DNA from: Deltaproteobacteria bacterium
Lineage (GTDB): Bacteria > Myxococcota > Myxococcia > Myxococcales > 40CM-4-68-19
NCBI GenBank assembly: GCA_005879315.1
Contig: VBLC01000073.1
Coordinates: 1 to 52,840 of the forward strand
Length of the DNA: 52,840 nt
Direction: 5' to 3'
Shown here piece by piece: positions 7,708-15,460 of the stretch. Each line of letters opens with the position of its first letter. Positions within the stretch are counted from its first letter, which is position 1. A program made the translations under genes and the position numbers. The notes under the pieces were generated by a model that saw nothing but the letters and a program-made list of their open reading frames with translations, ran no database searches and was not told the origin of the DNA.

Positions 7708-8882
7708 TTCCCCAGGTTGCAGCCGGCGGCGGGATCCTCGGCGCCCTTCTGTGCCACTCCGAGGACCACCTGCTGGCCGCCTTTCACCTGGCGCAGGTAG
7801 ATGTCCTGGACGGGATTGTGCGCCTTTGAGAATCGGAAGGCGCCGCGCGGGCTGTCGAGCCGCACCGACTCCAGCGCGGCGATCAATTCCTTCTGCGCGC
7901 CGGTATCTCCCTTTACTTTGTCGAGCGCCTGGGCGAGCGCCTGGATTGTGTCCCAACCGGCGACGGCATAGACGTCGGCGTCCCGCGCGGTGGCCTTCTT
8001 GAAGGCCTCGCGAAATTTCTTGTTGGCGGGGTTGTCGAGAGTCTCCGCGTAGTGGAGCGTGGTCTTGATCCCTTCGGCCGCGGGGCCGGCCGCGCCGAGC
8101 ACGCCTTCGGTGAGGAACCCGCTGCCGTAGAGGGGAATCTTCCCCTTGAGGCCGGCGTCGGCGTAGTCCTTGACGAACTTCGCGGCTCCCGCGCCGGCGA
8201 AGAAGACGAAGACGGCGTCGGGCTTGAGCGATGCGATCTCCGACAGATTCGCCTGGAACTCGGTGTTGGGGAAGGGAACGGCGATCTCCTTCACGATCGA
8301 GCCGCCGCCTTTCGAATACCCTTCCTTGAAGGCGGCCATCGACTCCTGGCCGAAGCTGTAGTTCCAGAACATCAGGATCGCCTTCTTGTGGCCCGCCTTG
8401 AGCATCACCTCAGCGCAGGGATAGGACACCTGCCAGTTGGAGAAGGAGGTACGGAAGACGTTGGGGGCGCAGAGCGTGCCGGTGACGGCTTGCGCGCCAG
8501 CGTTGGTGACGATGGTCAGGGTCTTCTCCTGCCGGACGATTTGCATCATCGCCATCGCCACGCCGGAGTGGACGGGGCCGGTGAGGATGTCGACCTTCTC
8601 GCCCACCACCAGCCGGTTGACGTTGCCGGGCGCCTTGGCGGGATCAGACTCGTCGTCGACCTGCACCCATTCGATCTCGCGGCCCCCGAGCTTGCCGCCG
8701 TGCTCGCGTGCGGCGAGCTTCATCGCGTCGGCGATGTTGACGCCGAGCGCGGCATAGGTGCCCGAGAAGGGGAGCAGGAGGCCGATCTTCAGCTTGGCGC
8801 CGGCGGCGGCGCGCGCGCGGGGCGCCGCCAGCGAGCCGGCCGCGAGCGCAAGGAGCGAACGGCGGCTGAGGGAAGCGGACAT
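7704..8882 (-). CDS. livK: ABC transporter periplasmic substrate-binding protein (LivK-type)
   Basis: 392 residues. An N-terminal export signal (SRRSLLALAAGSLAAPRARA) with twin arginines precedes a periplasmic-binding fold of the leucine/amide-binding type. Features are KIGLLLPFSGTYAALG at the mature N-terminus and VAGWDTIQALAQAL near the C-terminus. The paired RR could route it through Tat, but no strict SRRxFLK motif is present. ATG at 8882 has GGAGGT upstream. First gene of the operon, consistent with a promoter in the 99-bp gap before it. Related proteins bind amino acids, aromatic acids or short amides, so the ligand is open. Confidence 0.85.
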   Translation of the reverse strand: MSASLSRRSLLALAAGSLAAPRARAAAGAKLKIGLLLPFSGTYAALGVNIADAMKLAAREHGGKLGGREIEWVQVDDESDPAKAPGNVNRLVVGEKVDILTGPVHSGVAMAMMQIVRQEKTLTIVTNAGAQAVTGTLCAPNVFRTSFSNWQVSYPCAEVMLKAGHKKAILMFWNYSFGQESMAAFKEGYSKGGGSIVKEIAVPFPNTEFQANLSEIASLKPDAVFVFFAGAGAAKFVKDYADAGLKGKIPLYGSGFLTEGVLGAAGPAAEGIKTTLHYAETLDNPANKKFREAFKKATARDADVYAVAGWDTIQALAQALDKVKGDTGAQKELIAALESVRLDSPRGAFRFSKAHNPVQDIYLRQVKGGQQVVLGVAQKGAEDPAAGCNLGK

Positions 8883-8981
8883 CGCGAAACCTCCGGTCGA
8901 GGTGCGCTGCCGCGGGGGAGGAAAACAGGTCGCGCCGCTCCCGTCAAACCGCTCGCTCGAGCCGGCCTGCGAAGAAATGGC

Positions 8982-10064
8982 TCACAGGTCGAACACCGCG
9001 GAAGCCGCCAGCACCAGGACCAGCGTCACCACCGTGATGGAGAGCTCGGCCAGCGCGCCGACCACGAAGGGGCGCAAGCCCTGCCGCTTCAGCTCGCGGA
9101 AGTCGGTCTTCAGTCCGACGCCGGCGAAAGTGAGCAAGAACGCCCAGCGCGAGAGGTTGGCGAGGCTGGCCATCTGCTGCGGCTGGAAGGCGCCGGCGGT
9201 GGCCAGCGCCGAGACGAAGAGGAACCCGAGCACGAACTTGGGGAATTTCTGCCAGACGAAGGCAGCCTTGCTCTTGACCTCGTGCGCCTGTCCCCGCGAC
9301 GCCCAGTAGAGCGCGTAGGCGAGGACGACGAAGCCGATCATCGCGTTGCGCGTCGACTTGGTGAGCACCGCCACCTTGCCCGCGGCGTCGGAGAAGATGG
9401 CGCCGGCGGCCGCCGCCTCCGCGGTGTTGTCGACCGCGAGCCCCGCCCAGAGGCCGAAGGATCGGTCGCTCATGTGCAGGAGGTGGCCGATGGCCGGATA
9501 GGCGAACAATCCGAAGGCTCCCAGCGCGAGGATCGCCGCGATGGCGAAGGTCGCGTCGTCATCGTCGGCCTCGATGGCGCCCTTGGCGGCGATGATGGCG
9601 GAGACGCCGCAGATCGAGGAGCCGATGGCGAGCAGGCTGGTGAGCTTGGGCTTGAGCCGGAACCAGCGGCCGATCACAGTCATGATGGCGATGGCGACCA
9701 CCAGCTCGATGCCCACCAGCAAGAGGGAGATGCGGCCGAGCTTGAGGACGTCGCCGAGGAGAAATCGCGCGCCGAGCAGCACGATGCCGGCCTTGAGCCA
9801 GAAATCGTAGGTGGCGATCCCCGGCTTGAAGATCTGCGGCACGCCCACGGTGTTGGCGACGATCAGGCCGAAGACGATGGCCCAGAGCACGTACTCGATC
9901 TGCGGCAGCGCCAGATGGTGCGCCTTGCCGTAGTCGCGCAAGAGCTGCTCGGCGAGCTTGCCGGCGTAGCCGAGGGCAACGAGGAGGGCCACGCCGGGCA
10001 GAAGGCGCAGCACGCGGCGCGGAATCGCCAGTGGAAGGGGTTCGATCGCGATCGCTTCGCTCAT
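8982..10064 (-). CDS. YeiH-family membrane protein (putative sulfate/sulfite exporter family)
   Basis: 360 residues with ten or so hydrophobic segments of the YeiH (UPF0324) family. Conserved-looking blocks include GIVLLGARFLLGD, GSSICGVSAIIAAKG (family signature with CGxSAI) and GLAVDNTAEAAAAG. YeiH proteins are annotated as putative sulfate exporters, but transport data are thin. The position matters: it is the last gene of an operon with siroheme synthesis and sulfite/nitrite reductase, starting 7 bp after a 34-aa membrane peptide. That favours an inorganic sulfur or nitrogen oxyanion as substrate. Confidence 0.8.
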   Translation of the reverse strand: MSEAIAIEPLPLAIPRRVLRLLPGVALLVALGYAGKLAEQLLRDYGKAHHLALPQIEYVLWAIVFGLIVANTVGVPQIFKPGIATYDFWLKAGIVLLGARFLLGDVLKLGRISLLLVGIELVVAIAIMTVIGRWFRLKPKLTSLLAIGSSICGVSAIIAAKGAIEADDDDATFAIAAILALGAFGLFAYPAIGHLLHMSDRSFGLWAGLAVDNTAEAAAAGAIFSDAAGKVAVLTKSTRNAMIGFVVLAYALYWASRGQAHEVKSKAAFVWQKFPKFVLGFLFVSALATAGAFQPQQMASLANLSRWAFLLTFAGVGLKTDFRELKRQGLRPFVVGALAELSITVVTLVLVLAASAVFDL

Positions 10065-10071
10065 GGAATGA

Positions 10072-10176
10072 TCACCAGGGGATGTTCGGGAGGATTCCCG
10101 CCTTCACCAGTACGACCGCCGCGAGAGCGGCGATCACGGCCCACCAGTCGTGAGAGATCCGGCTTCGGTTGCTCAT
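10072..10176 (-). CDS. 34-aa single-span membrane peptide in the sulfite reductase operon
   Basis: A short frame from ATG 10176 to TGA 10072 encodes 34 residues: a basic, polar head (MSNRSRISHDWW), one hydrophobic span (AVIAALAAVVLVKAG) and a short tail ILPNIPW. An AGAGGA ribosome-binding site overlaps the upstream reductase stop at a spacing of about 8. The frame sits exactly between the reductase stop (10189) and the permease ATG (10064), leaving 12 and 7 bp. This placement, the good ribosome-binding site and the clean helix argue for a real gene. It could be a small accessory subunit of the YeiH-type permease. Function unknown. Confidence 0.6.
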   Translation of the reverse strand: MSNRSRISHDWWAVIAALAAVVLVKAGILPNIPW

Positions 10177-10188
10177 TGTCTTGATCCT

Positions 10189-11898
10189 CTAAGCGGCGCA
10201 TTCGCCTTCAGTGGTTTCGACAGCAAAGGACTTGTCCTCGCCGAGGTCGACGAAGTCTTCCGGCCTGGCGTCCTGCGGCTCGAGCTTGTCCAGATCGGCG
10301 AGGAGCGCCCGCACTCGCTCCGGCTCGAGGCGGGCGAGGAATGCTTCCGGCGCTTCGCCGGCGCTGCCTTCCTGCGCGTAGAGATCGATCAGCCGCGCGA
10401 CCGCCTGCGGCACGCGCCGCGCCGGAAGCTTGGCGGCGAGCCGCCCGAACTGCGCCTGCTCCGTTCCGAAACCGCCGCCGAGATAGAGATGGTATTGCGG
10501 CACGGCCCGGCCACCGACCTTGCGCACGGAGCCCTGCAGGCCGATGCCCGCCACGTAATGCTGGCCGCAGCCGTTGGGACAGCCGGAGATCTTGATCGAG
10601 AGCGCGTCGGCGCGGCCCTCCAGCGAGCGGGTCAGCTCGGCGGCCATGCCGCGCGAAGCGGTCACCGCCAACCGGCAGGAGTACGCGCCGGGGCAGCTCG
10701 TCACGTCGGCGGCGGTGCGCGCGCCGGGGAGCGCGAGCCCCGCGGCGTCGAGAGCGGCGTGCAGCGACGCGAGATGCTGGCGCGGGACGAAGCGGAGGAG
10801 AAGATTTTGCTCCAGCGTGGTGCGCACCTCGCCTTCTTCGCTGAACTCCTCGGCGATCTCCGCCAGCGCGAGAAGCTGGGCGGAGGTGAGATCGCCGAGC
10901 AGCAGGCGGACGGTGACGGCGACGCGGTCGGGCTGCCGCTGGACGCGCACGTTGGTCGCGGCGAACTGCTCGAAACCGGGCCGCGGCGTCCTGGTGCGCG
11001 GCGCGACCTCACGGCGCGGCGGGGGAGGAAGCGGCTCGGCGGCGATGTCGATCTGTTCGCGCTCGCGCCGGTACTCGGCGAGGAACGCCTCCGGCCCGAT
11101 CGCCTCGATGACGAACTTGAGCCGCGCCTTGTGCTTGTTCTTGCGATCGCCGGTGCGGTTGAAGACGCGCACCACCGCATCCGCGACGGCCAGCACCTCT
11201 TCGGCAGGGACGAACTCGTGGGCGAGGATCCCGTTGCGGCGCAGGGTGGAGAGGCCGCCGCCGATGGTGACGCGGAATCCGCGCTGGCCATCGCGCACGC
11301 GGGCGAGAAAGCCGATGTCGTTGAAGGAGGCCCCGACGCAGTCGTGGCCGCAGCAGCCGCCGAAGGCGATCTTGAACTTGCGCGGCAGCGTGGAGGAGAG
11401 CGGGCCGCGCAAGAGATGGCGGCTGACGGCCTCTGCCCAGGGCGTGGCGTCGAAGGGCTCGAGCGCGGAGGCCCCCGAGAACGGGCAGGTGGTGACGTTG
11501 CGAACCGAGTTGCCGCAAGCCTCGCGCGTGGTCAGGCCGGCGCTGGCGAGCACGGCCAGCGCCTCGCTGCTCTCGCCCAGCGGAATGAAATGGAACTGGA
11601 TGTTCTGCCGGGTGGTGAGATGGCCGCGGCCGGTGGAGAAGCGGTCGGCGACCTCGGCAAGTGCGCGCAGTTGCCGCGGGGCGAGGATCCCTTGGGGAAT
11701 CTTCACCCGCACCATCATCGCCTCGCCTTCCTGGCGCTGGCTGTAGACCCCGTTGACCAGGCGGAATGCCTTCCAGGCGTCGGCGGAGATCTCGCCGCGC
11801 TCGTAGCGGTCGAGAGTCTCGATGAATGCGTCGAGGTCTTTCTCCTCGGCGAAGCCGAGGCGCGCGCGGCCGAGCGTGCGGGAATCGAGCAACGTCAT
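10189..11898 (-). CDS. Assimilatory sulfite/nitrite reductase (siroheme and 4Fe-4S hemoprotein)
   Basis: 569 residues with the two-fold repeated nitrite/sulfite reductase architecture: ferredoxin-like half-domains with TTRQNIQFHF in repeat 1 and TTLEQNLLLRF in repeat 2. The iron-sulfur/siroheme cysteines are in TSCPGAYSCRL and SGCPNGCGQHYVAG in the C-terminal half. This is the ferredoxin-dependent type (NirA/Sir/CysI-like); sulfite versus nitrite cannot be settled by eye. ATG at 11898 overlaps the uroporphyrinogen methyltransferase stop. Two siroheme genes directly upstream supply its cofactor. Cytoplasmic. Confidence 0.85.
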   Translation of the reverse strand: MTLLDSRTLGRARLGFAEEKDLDAFIETLDRYERGEISADAWKAFRLVNGVYSQRQEGEAMMVRVKIPQGILAPRQLRALAEVADRFSTGRGHLTTRQNIQFHFIPLGESSEALAVLASAGLTTREACGNSVRNVTTCPFSGASALEPFDATPWAEAVSRHLLRGPLSSTLPRKFKIAFGGCCGHDCVGASFNDIGFLARVRDGQRGFRVTIGGGLSTLRRNGILAHEFVPAEEVLAVADAVVRVFNRTGDRKNKHKARLKFVIEAIGPEAFLAEYRREREQIDIAAEPLPPPPRREVAPRTRTPRPGFEQFAATNVRVQRQPDRVAVTVRLLLGDLTSAQLLALAEIAEEFSEEGEVRTTLEQNLLLRFVPRQHLASLHAALDAAGLALPGARTAADVTSCPGAYSCRLAVTASRGMAAELTRSLEGRADALSIKISGCPNGCGQHYVAGIGLQGSVRKVGGRAVPQYHLYLGGGFGTEQAQFGRLAAKLPARRVPQAVARLIDLYAQEGSAGEAPEAFLARLEPERVRALLADLDKLEPQDARPEDFVDLGEDKSFAVETTEGECAA

Positions 11899-12653
11899 CG
11901 TGCACCTCCAGAGAGAGCCGCGGGCGCGGCAAGCCTTTCCAGCTGCGCGGCGACGTCGACGGTGGCGCCGACGACGAGGACGCCGGGCGCGCCGCTGTCG
12001 ACGTCGGCGCGGCCCAGCTTCGCCAAGGTTCCGCGCCAGGTGTGCGCTTCGCGTCTCGAGGCGGAGAGCAACACCGCTGCCGGCGTTCGCGCGCTCCATC
12101 CGCCAGCGAGCAGCGCCGTGGCGATGGCGGCGCGAGAGCCGAGGCCCATCAGCACGACCACCGTCGCCGCGCCGGGCGGCAAGGATTGCAGTGCCGGCCG
12201 CCATGCCTCGGGAGCATGGCCGGAGACGACCAGGAAGGCGGAGGCGAGGCCGCGGTGGGTGAGGGGGATTCCGCTCAGCGCCGGCGCGGCGAAGGCGGAG
12301 GAGACGCCGGGGACGATCTCGCAGGGCACTCCGGCGGCGGCAAGCGCGAGAGCTTCTTCTCCCCCGCGGCCGAAGACGAACGGATCGCCGGACTTGAGAC
12401 GCACCACGCGCTCGCCGCGGCGGGCATGGCGGATGAGCAGCGTCTCGATGGTCCGCTGCTCGATGGAAGGACGGCCGGCGCGCTTGCCGACGAAAGCGAA
12501 GCGCGCCTGCGGCGCGTGAGCGAGCGCGGCGCGGTCGACGAGCGCGTCGTAGAAGACGATGTCGGCTTCGCGCAGACGCGCCACTGCGCGGAGCGTGAGC
12601 AGCTCGGGATCGCCCGGGCCGGCACCGACGAGGGAGACAAATCCGCGCGTCAT
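11895..12653 (-). CDS. cobA: Uroporphyrinogen-III C-methyltransferase
   Basis: 252 residues of the SUMT/CobA family. The SAM-binding start is VSLVGAGPGDPELLTLRA; later motifs are VRLKSGDPFVFGRGGEE and PGVSSAFAAPALSGIPLTHR. It adds two methyl groups to uroporphyrinogen III to give precorrin-2, the first step toward siroheme. Both ends overlap neighbours by 4 bp. With the downstream reductase and upstream dehydrogenase it forms a siroheme-supply unit. The B12 needed by the mutase at 414-3864 shares this step, but no further cobalamin genes are present here. Confidence 0.9.
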   Translation of the reverse strand: MTRGFVSLVGAGPGDPELLTLRAVARLREADIVFYDALVDRAALAHAPQARFAFVGKRAGRPSIEQRTIETLLIRHARRGERVVRLKSGDPFVFGRGGEEALALAAAGVPCEIVPGVSSAFAAPALSGIPLTHRGLASAFLVVSGHAPEAWRPALQSLPPGAATVVVLMGLGSRAAIATALLAGGWSARTPAAVLLSASRREAHTWRGTLAKLGRADVDSGAPGVLVVGATVDVAAQLERLAAPAALSGGAR

Positions 12654-13195
12654 CGCTGCAGCTCCTGAAGGGCGCGCAAGAGGGCCGGCCGCCGCTCGCC
12701 GGGCGGCGCCGTCTTGCGCAGGTTTTCGGCGAGGTCCAGCCAGCTGCCGATCTCGTTGGGCAAGAGCCGTTCGAGCGCCTGTCGGAGAAGAGCGGCGAAT
12801 GCCGGAGCGCGGCCGCCGGTGGAGACGGCCACGATGACGTCGCCCTTGCGCACCACGCCCCCGAGAAAGACGCTGGCGGCGTCGCGATCGTCGGCAGCGT
12901 TGAGGAAGATGCGCCGCTCGAGCGCTGCGGCTGCCACCTGCCGGTTGATCTCGGGCGGCGCGGCGGCGACGGCGAACCATTTCCCGTCGAGATCCGCCGG
13001 CTCGAAGGCGCGCTGGAGGAGTTGCACGCCCGGGCGGCGCAGCTCGCTGCCGATCTGCGGCGCGACGACGGTGACCCCCGCTCCAGCGGCGAGCAGCGCC
13101 GGGAGCTTGGCGGCGGCGACGTTGCCTCCGCCGACGAGAAGGACGGCGCGGCCCTGGAGGCGAAGAAAGGCGGGGAACAGATCGACGGAAGGCAC
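12650..13195 (-). CDS. Precorrin-2 dehydrogenase / sirohydrochlorin ferrochelatase (CysG N-domain, Met8-like)
   Basis: 181 residues starting at GTG 13195 with an AAGGAG box about 9 bp upstream. The N-terminus has an NAD-binding GGGNVAAAKLPALL motif followed by VTVVAP, and then the FLNAADDRDAASVFLGGVVRKGD block typical of the CysG N-terminal/Met8 family. It oxidises precorrin-2 to sirohydrochlorin and usually also inserts iron. It is shorter than Met8 but the normal length for bacterial stand-alone forms. First gene of the five-gene siroheme-reductase-permease operon. Confidence 0.85.
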   Translation of the reverse strand: MPSVDLFPAFLRLQGRAVLLVGGGNVAAAKLPALLAAGAGVTVVAPQIGSELRRPGVQLLQRAFEPADLDGKWFAVAAAPPEINRQVAAAALERRIFLNAADDRDAASVFLGGVVRKGDVIVAVSTGGRAPAFAALLRQALERLLPNEIGSWLDLAENLRKTAPPGERRPALLRALQELQR

Positions 13196-13304
13196 GGCTC
13201 CTGGCTCCTTTGCACGGACGGGAACTGCATCGCAGTCCAGGTGCGCCGGAGCTCAGAGCTGATGGGGCTTGGTTCGCCTCAGGCTCGCGCGCGCACGCGG
13301 CTCG

Positions 13305-13387
13305 AACAGCCGGTGCAACGACAACACGCGCAAGCCAATGGGGCGAACATGGTCAAAACTGCTAACAGCCGGTGCGCGAGCTGTCAA
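13305..13387 (-). promoter_or_regulatory. Possible promoter/operator region for the siroheme-reductase operon
   Basis: On the minus strand a TTGACA (13387-13382) is followed after 17 bp by TAGCAG, a weak -10. The 12-mer GCACCGGCTGTT occurs twice in the same orientation, at 13375-13364 and 13316-13305, 59 bp apart; the first copy abuts the putative -10. This could be a regulator site. No known riboswitch fold was recognised in the 223-bp gap. Confidence 0.3.
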
Positions 13388-13418
13388 GCGACAGCGGCGA
13401 AATGCGCGATCGGCGTCG

Positions 13419-14660
13419 TCATTTCCACACGCGCCGGTCGTCGAGCCGCGGAGCGCCCGGCGGCACGCTGCCGATGCGGACCTCGCCGCGGATCTTCACC
13501 GCCTCGCGCAGCGCCTCGGAAAGCTTCGCGGCGTCGAGCGATGTGCCCTGGGCAAGCTCGACGGTGTATTCGAGGCGATCGTGGTGCTCCTCGCGCGTCA
13601 CCACCGCCTGGAAGCGCGCCACCGCGGGAAATCCCTTCATCGCCTCTTCGATCATGCTGGCGCGCACGAACATGCCCCGGACCTTGATCGCGTCGCCGAC
13701 GCGGCCGAGAAGTCCCTTGAGCTTCGGCGCGGTGCGCCCGCAGGGACAGGGTCCCGCTTCGGCGGCAAAGGCGCTGACGTCGCCGGTGGCGAAGCGGAGC
13801 AAGGGATAGTCGGCGTCGAAAGTGGTGCCCACCACGTGGCCCGCCTCGCCGGGCGCGGCGGGCTTGCCCGTCTCCAGATCGAGAATCTCGACGATGCACT
13901 CCGGCTGCAGATGCATCCCATTCTTTTCCGGGCACTCATAGGCCAGCACGCCGAGGTCGGCGGTGGCATATCCCTGCAGCACGCGAATGTTGAAGCCGGT
14001 CTCGAGCTCGCTGCGCAGCGATTCGGGAAGCATTTCCGCCGTGGCGAACGCCACCTCGATGCTCAGAGGCAGGTTCAATTCGCGCCCGCGGTGGAGCAGG
14101 GTGCGAAGGAAGCTGGGCGTGCCGGCATAGCCGGTGGCGCGGACGTGCGAGGCGACTGTGACTTGCAGATCGGTCGATCCGGTGCCCGCCGGAATGACGA
14201 CGCAGCCGAGGCTGCGCAATCCGGCGTCGAGCATGAATCCGCCGGGCGTCAGGTGGTAGGAAAGCGTGTCGACGACGATGTCGCCGGCGCGAAATCCCGC
14301 CGCGGCGAATGCCATCCTGAACCGCCAGTAATCATCGGCGGAGCCTTGCGGCACAAAGGTGGGTCCGGGCGAAGCATGGATGCGCTGCAGCCGGCCTCCG
14401 ACGAGCAGCCCCGCCCAGGGCGGGTCCGCGGCCTGCAGCGAGGCGAGCGCGTCCTTGCGAGTGACGGGAATGCGCAGCAGATCGTCGAGCGAGCGCACAT
14501 CCGCTGGCCGCAAGCCGGCGCCGTCGAGCGCGCGCCGCACCGCCGGCGCCTTCTCGTACGCGGCGGCGACCGTGGCGCGGAGCCGCTCCAGAAGCCAGGC
14601 GCGATGCGCCGCGCGATCGAGCATCTCGAGCTTGCGGTCGAACACGCTGCTCGGACGCAT
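13419..14660 (-). CDS. PaaK-like adenylate-forming protein with altered ATP loop
   Basis: 413 residues related to phenylacetate-CoA ligase: GYATADLGVLAYECPEKNG in the middle, RFATGDVSAF and the cysteine pair PCPCGRTAPKLKG, then KVRGMFVRASMIE entering the C-terminal domain. The family phosphate loop (SSGTTGKP) is missing. At residues 96-106 the sequence reads ASPGPTFVPQG instead, so ATP handling may differ. It lies 11 bp downstream of livF2, last in an operon with a second Liv importer and another AMP-forming ligase. ATG at 14660 has AGAGGAG upstream. Possibly a CoA ligase for the imported acid, or a non-ATP-using relative. Confidence 0.75.
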   Translation of the reverse strand: MRPSSVFDRKLEMLDRAAHRAWLLERLRATVAAAYEKAPAVRRALDGAGLRPADVRSLDDLLRIPVTRKDALASLQAADPPWAGLLVGGRLQRIHASPGPTFVPQGSADDYWRFRMAFAAAGFRAGDIVVDTLSYHLTPGGFMLDAGLRSLGCVVIPAGTGSTDLQVTVASHVRATGYAGTPSFLRTLLHRGRELNLPLSIEVAFATAEMLPESLRSELETGFNIRVLQGYATADLGVLAYECPEKNGMHLQPECIVEILDLETGKPAAPGEAGHVVGTTFDADYPLLRFATGDVSAFAAEAGPCPCGRTAPKLKGLLGRVGDAIKVRGMFVRASMIEEAMKGFPAVARFQAVVTREEHHDRLEYTVELAQGTSLDAAKLSEALREAVKIRGEVRIGSVPPGAPRLDDRRVWK

Positions 14661-14670
14661 CGCTTCTCCT

Positions 14671-15456
14671 CTACGACAGCCAGCGCTTGCGCCGGCGGTA
14701 GGACTTGATCGCCTTGTAGCTCTTCTTGCCGCCGCCGCTCAGATAGAACTCCTTCACGTCCTCATTGCTCTTCAGCTTCTCCGGCTCACCCTCGAGCACG
14801 ATGTGCCCGCCCTCCATGATGTACCCGAAATGCGCGATCGAGAGCGCGAGGTTCGCATTCTGCTCGACGAGGAGGAAGGTCGATTTCTCCTCCCGATTGA
14901 TCCGTCCGATGATGGCGAAGATCTCCTGCACGAGCAGCGGCGAGAGCCCGAGCGACGGCTCGTCGAGCAGGATCAATTTCGGCCGCGCCATCAGCGCGCG
15001 GCTGATGGCGAGCATCTGCTGCTCCCCTCCCGAGAGATATCCGGCCAGCCGCCCGCGGAGATCGCGCAGCCGGGGAAAATAGTTGAAGCACATCTCCCGA
15101 TCGCGCTGCAGCTCCGCGCGGTCGTGCCGGGTGAACCCGCCCATGGTGATGTTCTCGTCGACGGTGAGGTCCTCGAAGACGCGGCGGCCTTCCATCACCT
15201 GGAAGATGCCGCGGCGGACGATCTTCTCCGGCGGCAGGTCCTCGATGCGCTGGCCTTCGAACTCGATCGCGCCGTCGGTGACCTCGCCCTCTTCGGCCTC
15301 GAGCAGCCCGGAGATGGCCTTGAGCGTCGTGCTCTTGCCCGCGCCGTTGGGGCCGAGGAGGGCGACGATCCGCCCTGAAGGGACCTGGAGCGACAGTCCC
15401 TTCAGGACGAGGATGACGTCGTCGTAGATGACTTCGACGTTCTCCAGGCGGAGCAT
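14671..15456 (-). CDS. livF: ABC transporter ATPase LivF (second importer)
   Basis: 261 residues, slightly longer than usual because of a basic C-terminal tail (KSYKAIKSYRRRKRW). Walker A is GPNGAGKST, the signature YLSGGEQQMLAISRAL, Walker B ILLDEPSLGLSP with catalytic Glu, and the switch region is LVEQNANLALSIA. It starts 5 bp (15456 versus 15461) after the binding-protein stop. Unlike livF of the first operon, the Walker B motif is intact. Confidence 0.9.
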   Translation of the reverse strand: MLRLENVEVIYDDVILVLKGLSLQVPSGRIVALLGPNGAGKSTTLKAISGLLEAEEGEVTDGAIEFEGQRIEDLPPEKIVRRGIFQVMEGRRVFEDLTVDENITMGGFTRHDRAELQRDREMCFNYFPRLRDLRGRLAGYLSGGEQQMLAISRALMARPKLILLDEPSLGLSPLLVQEIFAIIGRINREEKSTFLLVEQNANLALSIAHFGYIMEGGHIVLEGEPEKLKSNEDVKEFYLSGGGKKSYKAIKSYRRRKRWLS

Positions 15457-15460
15457 CTGA

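Noticed and set aside
13196-13418. Riboswitch upstream of the siroheme-reductase operon (SAM or cobalamin type)
   Set aside because: No conserved core such as the cobalamin box or SAM core was found by reading; only direct repeats and a weak promoter are supported.
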